A stretch of DNA of 64,000 nt. Origin: Warburgia ugandensis (lineage: Eukaryota; Streptophyta; Magnoliopsida; Canellales; Canellaceae). Below, piece after piece: positions 38,060 to 50,960 of the stretch (the stretch's first letter is position 1; each line of letters opens with the position of its first letter). Position numbers and translations under genes: made by a program. Under the pieces are notes generated by a model, which saw nothing but the letters and a program-made list of their open reading frames with translations, did not search any database and was not told where the DNA came from. Location: assembly GCA_035236585.1 (NCBI GenBank), contig CP141132.1, positions 48,859,880 through 48,923,879 of the forward strand. The letters run 5' to 3'.

Positions 38060-38114
<55 letters not shown>
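38060..38114 (+). repeat. (GA)n microsatellite, unit L leader
   Basis: About 55 bp GA run at the standard leader position. Confidence 0.95.
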
Positions 38115-38116
<2 letters not shown>

Positions 38117-38224
38117 ATTTACAGCCAAGTTATGAGAACTTACAATTAGTTTACATCAATAGGAAAGACTTTAGACTAGCACAATAGAATTCCTCAATGA
38201 GACTATGTTGTTATTATAAAATAG

Positions 38225-38934
38225 ATGCCGCCAAAGAGAAGAGGAGGTGCAGCCCCAAAGCCTATTAAGCCCCCTACTGATTCCTCCAGATCTGGGGATG
38301 GGATGGCAGAAGCCTTTCAACTATTCATGAAACAAAGGGGTCAATTCATACCTAATCAATCACAAGCACTTGCGCATGCAGCTAATCTCCAGAGAGGATT
38401 GGTGACTGAACAGAGGCCCAACTTGAACGATTTCAAAAGATGGCCCCATCATTCTCTGGCAAAGAATAGTCAGCAACAGCAGAAAAATGGATCTTTCACA
38501 TTGAAAAGCTATTGAAGGCAATGAAAATTTTTGAAGAAAGGAATTTTTCCATGGCCAGCTTCGTACTAAAAGATGAAGCAGGCTTTTGGTGGGAAACAAT
38601 CAAAAGAACATACTTTGATGATAAGGTTGTCATTACTTGAGAGGAGCTCAAAACCATATTTAATGAGAAGTATTTTCCAAGCCATGTATGAAAGTAAAAG
38701 GGGAAAGAATTCATGGATCTAGAATAAGGCAACTTATTTATGCAACAATACAAAAATAAGTTTACAAGTCTTTGTAGATTTACACCCATTATTTGTGCCA
38801 CCGAAGAAATTGCTGCAAAAAAATTTGTTGATGGGTTACACCCTAGATTAAGGAATAGGGTCATAAGATTTCAACTAATCACCATAGTAAAAGTAATAGA
38901 AATGGCATCACTTTTTGAAACACAAAATCTCTAA
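38225..38934 (+). pseudogene. gag remnant, unit L (broken)
   Basis: Opens MPPKRRGGAAPKPIK and ends LFETQNL. It keeps KDEAGFWWE and FVDGLHPRLRNRV. 710 bp, the modal length; broken, several breaks. Confidence 0.83.
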
Positions 38935-38983
38935 TTCCAGGAGCTATAGAACCCCTCTTTCTATTACAATCAATCATAATATT

Positions 38984-39913
38984 TGTAATTAATGAAATTT
39001 TTGTAGCTTATTTATTTTGGAAAATAATTGGATTGGTCGAGTAGATAAATTTTCTACATTTAAAATTTATGAAGTTAGAATTTGTTGAAATTATCTCTAT
39101 TATTAGATTCTACTCAAAAAATGAAATTCAATGACTCAAAGAACACCGAAAATGGAGTTCGGATGAAAATTTTATGAGCATTGGAAGATGGAGGGTATTC
39201 CAATAAGAAAAAGTTAAAAAAGAGGAAGCACGGAGTTTTTTTGTTAACAACACCCTATTTTGACTCTATGTCATTCTCAACGTCAGCACCATGTCAGACT
39301 AGCATCATCAATGCATCATTGCCACATTAGCATCATATCGATGCTGAAAACTGTGTCGACGCTGAAGAAGATGGTGGGCGCCACCTCAGATCCATCCCCG
39401 ATGTTCTCTTCTTCCTCTGACCACCTATTCTCCATTTTTTTCAGTGACTGTAACTACATTTACTATTTGGTCCTATGACAATCGTATGACCAGTAGTATC
39501 TGATTCACCTACTGAGTATGAGGAATACTCATCACAATATATTATTTTTATAGATTAGCTCAAATAGGAATAGAAGAAGTATTTGGAAGATTTAATGTTG
39601 CAATCAAGTGGGTGAAGATGAAGACAAACGTAAATGTAAGTATATAAAATCATTATTTTGGAACATGTATATGTACATAGTACAGTTGAACTGTGAGTTG
39701 TGATTGGATAGATCTGGGATATATTTATTGTATTTTAAGTACACATTATTTTATTTTTCTTTGAAATAAATGACACTCGGTGTTTTCTGAGTGGATATAA
39801 AAGTAAAGATTCTTCTACTACATTTTATTGCATTTTTTTTCAAGTAGGGCTCGACTCTACATTAGAAATTACTTATGCATTTAAAAATGATTGTGAAAAC
39901 TCGGGTCATCATA
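38984..39913 (+). repeat. Array LTR M (930 bp)
   Basis: Starts TGTAATTAATGA and ends near TCATCATA. A PBS follows at 39,914-39,927 (GCTGGTATTAGAGC). I see no TATA in this copy. The R/U5 hairpin is perfect at 39,513-39,531. Confidence 0.83.
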
Positions 39914-40052
39914 GCTGGTATTAGAGCTCAATTTTATCAGTCCTGCATGTCCAAAGATTATATATGACTAGAATAGTTAAGAACAAAATAGACCAAAAGT
40001 ATGAGTTATAGAGATGACTAGAATGGAAATGGTATTGAAAAAAAAAAACATA

Positions 40053-40055
<3 letters not shown>

Positions 40056-40085
<30 letters not shown>
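40056..40085 (+). repeat. (GA)n microsatellite, unit M leader
   Basis: About 30 bp GA run. Units B, C, E, F and I have shorter or impure versions (about 4,261-4,285, 6,290-6,310, 10,253-10,275, 11,775-11,798 and 23,397-23,414). Confidence 0.93.
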
Positions 40086-40087
<2 letters not shown>

Positions 40088-40194
40088 ATTCACAGCGAAT
40101 TCATATGAACTTACAATCAGTTTACATCAATAGGAAAGACTTAGACTAGCACAATAAAATTCCTCGAAGAGAGTACATTGTTATTGTAAAACAG

Positions 40195-40903
40195 ATGCCG
40201 CCAAAAAGAAGAGGAGGTGTAGCCCCAAAGCCTATTAATCCCCTATTGATTCCTTCGGATCTGGATATGGGATGGCAAAAGCCTTTCAACTATTCAAGCA
40301 ACATATGGGGTAGTTCATACCTAATCAATCACAAGCACATGCGACAAGACCCTTATCTCTGTAAAGGATTGCTGACCGAACAGACGCCTAACTTGAATGA
40401 TTTCAAATGATGGTCCATCATTCTCTAGTGAAGAAGTGTCGACAACAGCAAAAAAATTGATCTTTGACATTGAAAAGCTAATCAAGGTTATGGAAATTTC
40501 CAAAGAAAGGAAGGTTGCCATGGCCAGTTTCGTACTAAAAGGGGAAGCAGGCTTTTGGTGGGAAATGACCGAAAGAACATACTTCGATGATAATGATGTC
40601 ATTACTTGGGAGGAGTTGAAAACCGTATTTAGTGATAAGTATTTTCCATGCCATGTAGGAAAGAAAAAGGAGAACTAATTCATGGATTTAGAACAAGGCA
40701 ACCTATCTGTGCAGCAATACAAAAATAAGTTTACGAGTCATTGTAGATTTGCACCCAATGTTTATGCCATTGAAGAAAACTCTACAGAAAAGTTTGTTGA
40801 TGGGTTGCATCGTGGATTAAGGAATTGAGTCTTATGATTTCAACCAATCATTGTAGGAAAAGTAGTAGAAATGACATCTCTTTTTGAAACACAAAATCTC
40901 TAA
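40195..40903 (+). pseudogene. gag remnant, unit M (broken)
   Basis: Opens MPPKRRGGVAPKPIN; central KGEAGFWWEMTERTYFDD and YFPCHV; ends LFETQNL. 709 bp; broken, with few to several breaks. It is the last gag copy of the array. Confidence 0.84.
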
Positions 40904-42625
40904 TTTGAAGAGCTATAGAACCCCTCTTTCAATTACAATCAATCATAATATTTGTAATTAATGAAATTTTTATATCTTATTTATTTTGGAAAATAATTAG
41001 ATTGGACGGATAGTTAGATTTTCTATTTAATTTAAAATTTATGAAGTTAGAATTTGTTGAAATTATCTCTATTATTAGATTCTACTCAAAAAATAGAATT
41101 CAACAACTCTAAGAACACTGAAATGGAGTTTGTATGAAAAGGTTATTAGCATTGAAAGATGAAGGTAATTCCGGTAATTAAAAGTTAAGAAAAAAAACAC
41201 ATGGGGCTGTTTTGTTAAAGCACCCCCTTCTAACTCTACGTCATTCTCCTTGTTAGTACCATGTCAGTATGGCATCATCACTGCATTAGCACCATGTTGG
41301 CACCAAAGAAGATAGTGGCCGCCGACCACTATTTGTGGAGGCAGCACCACTAAAAAGGGTGGTGCACCACCCTATAAATCTCCTCCCCTTCCCCATCGCA
41401 CCTCAGATCCATCCTCGATCATCTCCTCTTCCTCCAGCCACCTATTCTCCATTTTTTTTCTTCAACTGTAACTATGGTTACTATTTGGCCCTACGATAGT
41501 CATCTGAGTAGCAGTGGATCGAAGATCAGATATTGCCACTAGATTCCTCATGAGAAGACTACCCTCCATCTATTTCACAATCGGAGCAGACTTTATCGGC
41601 AATAGGATGAAGATTCTAATCTGACAACATAGAGTTTTCCTACAATAGTCTAGGGGGAAAATCCATGTTTATTGGTATCAAATGACCACGAAACAACACC
41701 AAACTTAACAGGAGTGAAGGTAAGAGCCTGATCTACAAACCCTTTTAATTAGGAGTCAATCTAACCTCAAAAACATCACCAACAATTGTCACTTCAGTCA
41801 CCTTCTCTGGCGATAGCTAGTCATCACCAATAACCCTGTTTTGGATCCAGAATTTCAATCTAGACTATTAAACAGACCTGAAACACAAAATCTCTAACTC
41901 CAAGAGCTATAGAAGCCCGATTAAGGATCCGAAAGGTCTATTAGAATTATATCGATGATGCAGACTTGATTATACAATAAAATCTAGGATCAGAGAATGA
42001 TTTTGTCTGCTTATGGCTTAAAACCCTAGGAATCTCATGGATTCGCTTAATCAAATATAATTTGAAACTAATAAGTGGTCCATTGGACAACTTATAAATT
42101 ATGAAATCCAATTCAACCCTGAATTAATGATGATCACCCTTAGATCATAGATCTGACCATTTATGGATGGGATCGAAGTCTAGATCGATGATCTAGGACA
42201 TTAATCTTTGAACTTGATTAATGATCAGGAAATAATAGTTAGATTCTTATGTACTGGATACTATAAATACCTTGAAAAAGATTCAGTATTTAAACTAAAG
42301 GAGGACACGAATTAAGTGACATCTTTTGAGGTAGGTAGTTTGATGCTGCTAAGTTTTCAAACTGCATTTCAAATTCTACTTGAATCTATTTCTATGTTTA
42401 GTATGGTTTTGGAAATGATGTTGCGATATGATATTTTCATGCAAACTATTCTCGTAGTTCTTGATCTTGATTTAAAATGTGATTTCTTATATATTTCATG
42501 AATAGATTTTATATATGCATTACTCGCATGTTTTGAAACTAGTTGCATAAATTGCATGATTTATGATTATTGAGAATTGGATTATATGTATATATCTTTT
42601 TCGGACTAATGAGCTTGGTGGGCAC

Positions 42626-45600
42626 TGTGACAACCCGGGTTTTTAAAACACATTTTATAATGCATTTGTTCAAAGGAAGGGCCCTTAAATGTGTAAAAAA
42701 AATAAATTTGCAAACAATGCAGTGGAAATTCTTTTCATTTAAATTCATTTTGAGCAAAACCCAAGTCTCACTAGAAGATACATAATACACATAGCCATTT
42801 CTTATAAAATAATTTTTTATTGAATACCAGGATTCATCCAGTGGTTCACTCATACACAGCCCTGTGTTAGGTTACAACTCATTGTCCAAAATTACATAAT
42901 CCAAACTTTAAACCTCACCTTACATTAAAAACACTCAATACAATACACTCTCAAATAAGGAAAAATTACATATCTTTGAATTCATACTCTGATTTTCTTA
43001 TTTTCTTCAAATCTTCTACTGTCTTACTCCTAGATCTTCAAGCTTTAATCCTTTCAGTCCTTTATGGTCTTGAGCTTCTTTCCCTCCTTCTCTGTGCCTG
43101 AGGTATTGTAAACATGGAAACATGTACAATACCTCAGCAAGCTATTCTTGGTAGGGGATACAAAAATATACTACTTCATCAATACAAGGATACTTACCTT
43201 AGCCATTAAGCCCTCCTGAGTCATCTTATACTCATATATATAGGGTATACATTATTTATGTATTACATGACAAATTAGTTAATATATTGAAGAATACTCA
43301 AAACTTGTTCCTTCCCCTAGCTATACTTCCACTTAGGAGAGTAATACCTAGCCAATTCACATATGGGGGTTTTCATTCTAAGAACTCTTATAATAGCATA
43401 TCACTATGCCATGGCATCATACTATGCCTATAATCTGTGCATCATAATGTAAAATACATTAGGACTACTATGCTCACAGTCTCAATCCGTACAACGTGCC
43501 TGGATAACTGTATAATCTTCCACTGATACCAACTGTGGAATAATCAATCCATGTCCTCATGGGGTGGACCATGGCTGTTATAGTGGGGCCTTCCCATTAT
43601 TGCCCCACCCAACATTTAGCCTCTTTTTGGGCATGGTATCTATCATATAAATTTCAGGAAGTGGGTGGCCAAACCCTCATGACTTCCTTAGCATAGTATC
43701 CCCAGTCTCCATCTCTGTGTAAATCAAAATTCACAAGTCTCCATACTTGTATGGAAAATACTTTGTACATATCAGACGATGTGTCTGTTTAACTAAGGCT
43801 GGAATATTTTATACACCCTATTCTTAGGGTATCCTTAGTTTTCATATCTTAATACTTTCACCTCATTAGACTTGATCATTAGATTAGATCCAATGAATTA
43901 GATTATGAGGTTAGATCACCTTGTTGATCATTTGGTTAGATCCCATATCTTGGATCACTTTGTTTGATCATTTGGTTAAATTCCTTAATTTGATCATATG
44001 TTTTTGGATCACATGTTTGGATCTATGTTTTGGATCACTTAGTTGGATCATATGTGTTGGATCACTTAGTTTGGATCATATGTGTTGGATCATGACTATG
44101 CCAAGGTACTAAGCATAATTACATCATGAAGGTCTTATAATTACAGACTAAGATCATGTATGTATACACATGAATCCTTAATATATTCTTGTACATCCAC
44201 CTACCTCAAAGTAGTATGAAGTCTTGATTTGTATATCTTCAAGTGGTATTCCTCCACAATGCTCATCCTATTTTGTATTCATACATCTGTCACACCATAC
44301 ATTTCAAGTTATTTATCCATACTTGTATATATATCCCTATAAGTGATACCCTAAGTTTCCTTGAATCAATTTTGATCAAGGGTTTGGGTTCTCTATCTAT
44401 TTTCTTCTATTATACATACACAATATAATAATTCATTAGTATTCTTATTGTTCTTGATCGTTCAAGATCCTATGGATCTTGTTTAATCATCCTTGTCTTA
44501 ATTATCATTTTTATTAGGGTTAGATGATTTACTAACCTTTTATGCTCTTATTATTATTACTCAACCATTTAATGTTTTAATGGTTGAGGATAGTTTATTT
44601 CATTCTAAGTTTATATTGCTCCTCTTATGTCAAATTGGCTAAGGCTTACTAGTTGAATGGTTGAACACAAAATGGCTACTTCAATCCTCATGTAAGGAGG
44701 CGTTCAGACCTCACAAATGTCAACGGAAGGTAGGGGGAGAGCGTGGCTCTATTAGATAACCCCCTTAACCATTATGTCCATCATTCACTAGCTTGACCCT
44801 AACTCAACCTTTCATAAGGTTCCTATGAGCATTTAACCCTAAGTATTCTTTCTAGTTGATTTTAATTAAATCCATGAATTAAAATGTCATTCATGGAGAT
44901 TTATTATTCTCCTAAGTTGGACCAAGGAATTTATATTCCTTATATTATCTTACTAACTATGGTCCTTACTATCATAAAGTCCATGTCATATATTCCATCT
45001 GAATGTCTTTTCCTTCTAATTTCATTTAATTACAATTTCAATGAAATTTTCATTACTTAAGCATTTTAAAGAATAAATAAACAATTAAATAATCAATTCT
45101 ATGAGTAATTCAACTAAGAAATGAAAGGAAATAATTTTCAATAATCCAAATAATCTAACATGCTATCATGATCCAAGGGTCTTAATTGATCCATATTCAT
45201 TTTTCATTTCTTTAGGGTTTAGACCTTGATCCTTCATTTTATTTTAGATCCAACATTTTATATTGATGTAATTTAATTATTAAATCCTTGATTTATCTGG
45301 TCCATTGATTTGATCTTCCTTGATCTACCTGATCAAGGAGATCTTAAGTTACTTTATAACACTTAAGGGCATAGATCTTGATCTAGCCCAAATCCTCATC
45401 ATCCATTCATTAAGTCCCTATGATCTTATTTCAAGATCATCATCAAAATACATCCATACAATCCAATCATCCTGGATCATCTTGATCTAGGAGATACTAT
45501 TCATTTTTAGGGATTTTAGTAACTTTTAAGGCTAGATCTCTTAAGCTCTGCCAAATTAATTCAATTTAAGCCACATATTTTATTTATTACATTATAAATT

Positions 45601-47888
45601 ATCATCCAACCAGGTATTAGTTGTCTGATCATCCTGGATCTTGTAGATCAAGGATGTTAGTTACTTATCCACCTAGTTACAGAAAATTAAATTAACTAAA
45701 ATTTAAATTTTATAGGTTCAGTCCCTTATAATTATTACAAGGAATCCATCCCAACTTTCAAATCTCAATTTGGATCTCAATTGAGATCGAAATTGTGATT
45801 TTAGGATTTCAGCCCGTTTTGAGGGTTGAATTTCACCTTACTGGTTTGGATCAATTTTACTGATCTAGAGACATCTAATTTCTACTATGAACATGTTACT
45901 TAAGGTTTTTGGACATTCTGAACACATCTATCGGTTCAGATTTCAAGTTTGGGGTCATCTTGGCCATGATCCAAGAATAATGGCACGGATGGTGCTAAAT
46001 AGATCATGTAAATACTAATTAAAAACAAGATCTAATATGTTATATGATTTAATAACATAAATATGAATTCCATGAAGCTTTCTAATCTTAATTTGGTGAT
46101 CTATTAAACTCATAATTAAGTTTTTAAGACGTCAGCCCGTTTTAAGGGCTGAATTTCATCTTTAAGTTTTTTGATCAAGTCCTTCATATCTATATATAAA
46201 AATCTAACTATAATCATGATCCTAGAGTTTTAGGGGGTCTCTGAAGACATCCATTGGTTTAGATTTTCCTTTTAAAGTCATCTGGTCCATGATCTAAGAT
46301 CATGGGTACTGATTTTACTAAATAACTTATGTAAATACAAATTAAAACATGGATCTAATAATTTCAGTACATGGTAAACACTACAAGGAGTCCATAGCAT
46401 TTTTTTGATATAAAATCAGAGCTATATCAAGCTCTGAATTGAAGAATTATGATTTTTAGTTAATATAATAGACGACCCAGATCAAATCTGGGTTACAGGT
46501 ATGGGACGACCTATGTCCCAAACCTTTTACCGTCTATCCTGGGTGGCTGGGAAGAGGTAACCAGCTATAGGTGAGACGGTCTGATCTGGACCACCGGATC
46601 TCCTGTGGCTAGATCTCCCCCATCCAGTAAAACTAAGAATCCAGATTTCACATCCTAGGGTTTTTGGGCCCCAGGAATCCATCCATCGGCTCAGAAGTAA
46701 CATCCGAGCTATGGATTGATGGGATCTCAACCCTAAGTGCTGGATCCATCGTCTCCAATGGATCAACGGCTGGGGAGCTCCCATCCTTGCCGGAAAACCA
46801 AACTAACCTATTGTAAATGAAATGGGGGTGCAAGTGCACCTACTTGGAAGAAGATATTCCAGATCTATGTCGGAAAAATCAGAAAATCCACTCCTTATAA
46901 TATAGGTTGTCGGAGCTTCCGTTTTCTGTCGATTTATCCACGGATACTCCAACTATAATGGTAAAATCAAATGGGTTTTGTATATCTTGATATTACCCAA
47001 CTATCCAATGGTCAAGATTATTTTTTAGCATCTGGAAATTAATGTATAACTCAAAAATAGTAATAGGGTGAAAACACTTCTCGTTGGGATGGCGTGTCTA
47101 TGGAAGCGCTCGATATCCAGAGGAGGAATAATCCTCCTGGTGCTTCTGTGAACACTCTAACAAGGGGAATAAAATGCAAGGAAAGGGAGGAGAAAAGAGG
47201 GAGAAGGAGGATGAATTTTGGTCTCAGATTTTGGCAGAGTCTAGGGAACTTCGTGATGGATATTTGGAATATTTTTGAGAATTTTTATGATGTCTATTTA
47301 TAGGGATTTTTAGTGTTTTTCATCATAACACCTAATTATTATATTTTTTTCCTTTTTAATATTTAATATTTATTTGATTCCCACTACCACCTCCTTCTCC
47401 ACTAGCTGGTGGTAGTGGTTTGACCCATGATTGCACGTGGTCTGGTCATTGCATTTCATTTTGGGTCCTTTGTGGGCCCCATGTGGGCCCCACATGTGTA
47501 AAAAGACCATTTTGCCCTTTATGTATAAAATTTTGAGTTTACTCCTACGAACTCGGAATTGAATGTTCTTAGTGGCATTGGACTTGTATTTTTGAGTACA
47601 TTCTAAATTTAATGTCTTAGACTTTGGCTACAGTAAAATTACCATTTTACCCTTTTGCTCTTAAATGGAGAAAATAAAGGTTTTTCACTCCAAATTCAGA
47701 ATGCACCGTGCTTACAATCATTCTGAAGGGTTCGTGAGATATGTTTTCACTTATGCATATCTTTATGCCTTATTTGTACTTTTGTACGAAGTACGTTTTT
47801 GCTAAACGTAATATTCCAGCCTGATTTTTCCTTGAAATCTTCAATTTTACTATTATATTTTTATTACAAAAAAATTAGGGGTGTTACA
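42626..47888 (-). mobile_element. Solo LTR, subfamily C, copy 2 (5,263 bp)
   Basis: On the + strand TGTGACAACCCGGG ... GGGGTGTTACA, flanked by GGCAC (42,621-42,625) and AGCAC (47,889-47,893), four of five matching. The uninserted sequence is visible in S1 near 35,250. It has a long R/U5 hairpin (43,099-43,136), sense TATAAATA (47,295-47,302 on +), and a GATC-rich cluster (about 43,860-44,100). No genes inside. Confidence 0.86.
43099..43136 (-). other. R/U5 hairpin, solo LTR C2 (longest)
   Basis: TGAGGTATTGTA ... TACAATACCTCA, a perfect 12-bp stem, with a further ACATG/CATGT pairing inside the loop. Confidence 0.7.
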
Positions 47889-47892
47889 AGCA

Positions 47893-48000
47893 CTATGCTA
47901 AATGGGTAGATCGTCGACTGAGGCAACCTGTAGAAGGAACAAAACATTGAGTTCCAAGTGGGTAGATCACCAAATGAGGCAGCTTATGAAGAGACAAAGA
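47893..48000 (+). repeat. 56-bp minisatellite in block S2 (about two units)
   Basis: GGGTAGATC starts near 47,904 and 47,960, 56 bp apart. The block S1 copy has about 3.5 units, so copy number differs between the two related LTRs. Confidence 0.85.
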
Positions 48001-48859
48001 GGACATATCCATAATCGCCGTGGAGGCTATGGTGGGCCAGTCTCTAGATATCAAAGACACATGATTTCAGATAGGTTCTAGTCATGAGCATAGTGGGGCC
48101 CTATGATTTTGGTTTTTGGAATCACCATACATGGTGTATTGAGATGGTCTTAGACAAGTACTCGTGACCAGGCGGCTTGATATGTTCACCCCGAAACCCA
48201 TGCGTATGATATCTGCTATTGGGTTGAGATTCTACCATCTAGTTTGATCAGTCACTATTTTAAGATTTACATAATATTTTATATTATTGATTAATGGGTT
48301 TTGATCTTCTCTTATTTGAAAATATACAAATGAGTAGAATGATTTACGCATGAGTACCCACATTTACATAAATTGCATAATTTTATCTGAAAAATTCCTG
48401 TTGAAATTATGCATGTTGCATGCTATGTTTCCAAATTAGTAGTATCCAATTTACCTACTGAGTATGAGGAATACTCAACTGAATATATTATTTTTATAGA
48501 TCAGCTCAAACAAGAATAGAAGAAGTATCAGGAAGATTTAGTGCTGCAATCAAGTGGGTGAAGATAAACACAAACGTAAATGTAAGTATATAAACTCATT
48601 GTTTTGGAACATGCATATGTAAATCGTACAGTTGGATTGTGAGTTGTGACTAGATAGATTTGAGGTACATTTATTGTATTTGGAGTACACATTATTTTAT
48701 TTTTCTTTGGAGTAAATGACACTCGGGGTTTTCAAAGTGGATTTAAAAGCAAAGATTCTTTTGCTCTATTGCATTGCATTATTTTTCAAATAGGGCCTAA
48801 CACTGTATTAGAAATTAGTTATGCATTTAAAAATGCATGTGAAAACCTGGGTCATCACA

Positions 48860-50960
48860 GTTCAACAATATTTCTGTTAGTATTTTCCCATCTTGGTTCC
48901 ATTTCCTCAATACATTCATCACTCTCTCATTTTATTTCCTCATGCCTCTTTTCACTAGAAGTGATGGTTTGTTCTATTCTCTCATAAAATTGCTACATAT
49001 CCTCTTTTAATGGTTATTCTTCATACTATAGAGGAAATGACTTGTGGGTTGGTATTGTTGTCGCATTTGAGTATTAAAACAGGGCCGAGTAGGTTGATCC
49101 CATGATAGTTGACCTTATAATCTGAATGGTAGTGTTGATCAGGGTGGGACCACTATGTTTCTCCCTGATATTGGAAATTCTATGGCCATGGTTGTTCATG
49201 ATGCCTAGCCCATCAATCATAATTTATCCCAAGATAGTTATCAGTGCCAGGGTATGCGAATGCATTAGGTGCATCCATTGGCTCTTGATAATAACCATTA
49301 TGTGTGGAGCTTCTTGGGCATGAAGAAGTGGATGGGAATGCTCAAAATAGGTATAATTATCATGCTAATGAGGTTGTGTTGTAGCTTGCCTAGAAGTTAT
49401 TATCCTAAGCAATTGACTTTCCATAATATCTAGCTTATCCATAGTTGTATTTATGACATCTATCCCCTTCTTATTAGGCCTATGTTCTCAACTTTGTATA
49501 CAAAAAAACAAATCATTATATACAATGAAGTATATTTTTTTAAGTATAAATAAAAAATCCCTAACTATATGAAAGCTAAATGCTAGTCCTAAGCTAAATG
49601 ATGCACAATCGAAACCTAGTATCCACTAATTGAGCACTATCTTAATTACCTTTGCTTAGTGCATAGGTGGTAGCTTCTTAGACCTAAATTTAGAAAGTTC
49701 CTCCTCATATCCATATTTATCTACAGCTTACTAGTTAGGTTCTATTCGAAAGTGGTTAATACAATTCTCCTATTAGGAAAGATATTTTTTTTATGTATAA
49801 AAAAAATCATTATATACAGCGAAGGATTTTTTTTTAATTATAAATCCAAAAACCCTAACTATATGAAACCTAAATACTAGTCTTAAGCTAAATGTTTTAC
49901 AATCTAATCCTAATATCCATGAATCGAGTAGTATCTTAATTACCTTTGCTTAGTGCATAGGTGGTAACTTCTTAGACCTAGATTTAGATAGCTCCTCATG
50001 TCTAAATTTGTCTATTGCTTACTAGTTAGGTTCTGCTCAAAATTGGTTAATACAATCCTTGTGTTAGGAAGCATTTAGACCTCAACTAATATCAATGAAA
50101 CATTTGGGATAATCATTTGAATTTTAAGACCCCCAATATAACCACAGTGCTCAAAATCAACTAAAGTGACAATAGATCACATCCTCTTAAAAGGGTCCTA
50201 TTAGTTTGATACCCTAAGTCTCTTTCTACTTGATTTTAAATTTAAATTCAAGGGTTGGGATCATGCAATATATTGAAATTGAAGGATTCCTAGGTGGACC
50301 AACGAGTTGGTATCTCATAAGGTTTACTATGGAGCCCTAACGAACATTAACTTCATTCCACCATAAAGCTATAAATATGCAATGCAATACAAAAGAAAAC
50401 TAATGCAACTTATATGCTATCCAACCAAGGTTAGATAGGTGCTCTAATGCAACAATCCTAAATAAAGGTGAAACAATTATCAATGAATGCTCCTAATCCA
50501 TATGAATTATACTAACATTCAAATGCAAATTATCTTACGAATTAAATTTTGAGTGAGAGATACTCATAGTGAGAGGTCTGATGAACATCAAGTATGGGCC
50601 ACCATAGCCCTGACTTTCCCATATTGTTACAATCCATTCAAAATTAAATAATAAATAAATTACAATTTACAATGGGCCTCACTACAAGTTTCACTTAAAT
50701 CCTAATCTAGGAAAGCATTAAAACCTAATCTAAGATGATGAGCTATGGCCCTTAGCATTGTCGCTCTTTTGCCAATTTCCCTAGCACAAAAATCAAAGAA
50801 ATACGGTCAATATGAGGGAAATAGAAAAAATGCAAAAATTATGCAAAATTATGAAAAAATCCTAATCTAATGAACCCTAAACCTAGACTAGAGGAAAATA
50901 AGCTACAATATGGTATATTACACAAATTGTTGCAGCTCCCTAGCAATAGCGCAAAAAACA
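48860..50960 (-). mobile_element. Second internal region (partial) of the tandem element
   Basis: It matches 56,466 to about 58,890: for example TTTCTGTTAGTATTTTCCCAT at both 48,870 and 56,480, and CTATCCCCTTCTTA.TAGGCC at 49,460 and 57,052. A degraded PBS lies at about 50,934-50,953. The rest presumably continues beyond the left end of the gag array. Confidence 0.75.
49500..50085. repeat. Direct duplication of about 293 bp
   Basis: The CATTATATACA block at 49,514 recurs at 49,807, and CCCTAACTATATGAAA also recurs 293 bp on, followed by the same AAGCTAAATG..CTTAGTGCATAGG text. The sister internal region near 57,100-57,360 has one copy only, so the duplication is private to this copy. Confidence 0.82.

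Larger units (their letters stand above)
41515..48436 (+). repeat. Central LTR block S, copy 2, split by solo LTR C2
   Basis: Same start (TGGATCGAAGATC) and same entry point in the LTR as S1. Net about 1.65 kb, longer than S1 because it keeps an extra stretch of about 0.35 kb (about 48,045-48,360). That stretch includes GAGCATAGTGGGGCCCTATG, which resembles the subfamily B text near 13,850. Confidence 0.75.
40953..48859 (+). repeat. Array LTR N, terminal LTR, long variant
   Basis: Starts TGTAATTAATGA. TATAAAT is at 41,373-41,379. Block S2 enters at 41,515 and is itself split by solo LTR C2. The LTR resumes near 48,437 and ends GTCATCACA at 48,859. No PBS follows: the next bases (GTTCAACAATATTTCTG) match 56,468 onward in the host element, so this is the true right end of the array. 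Confidence 0.85.
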
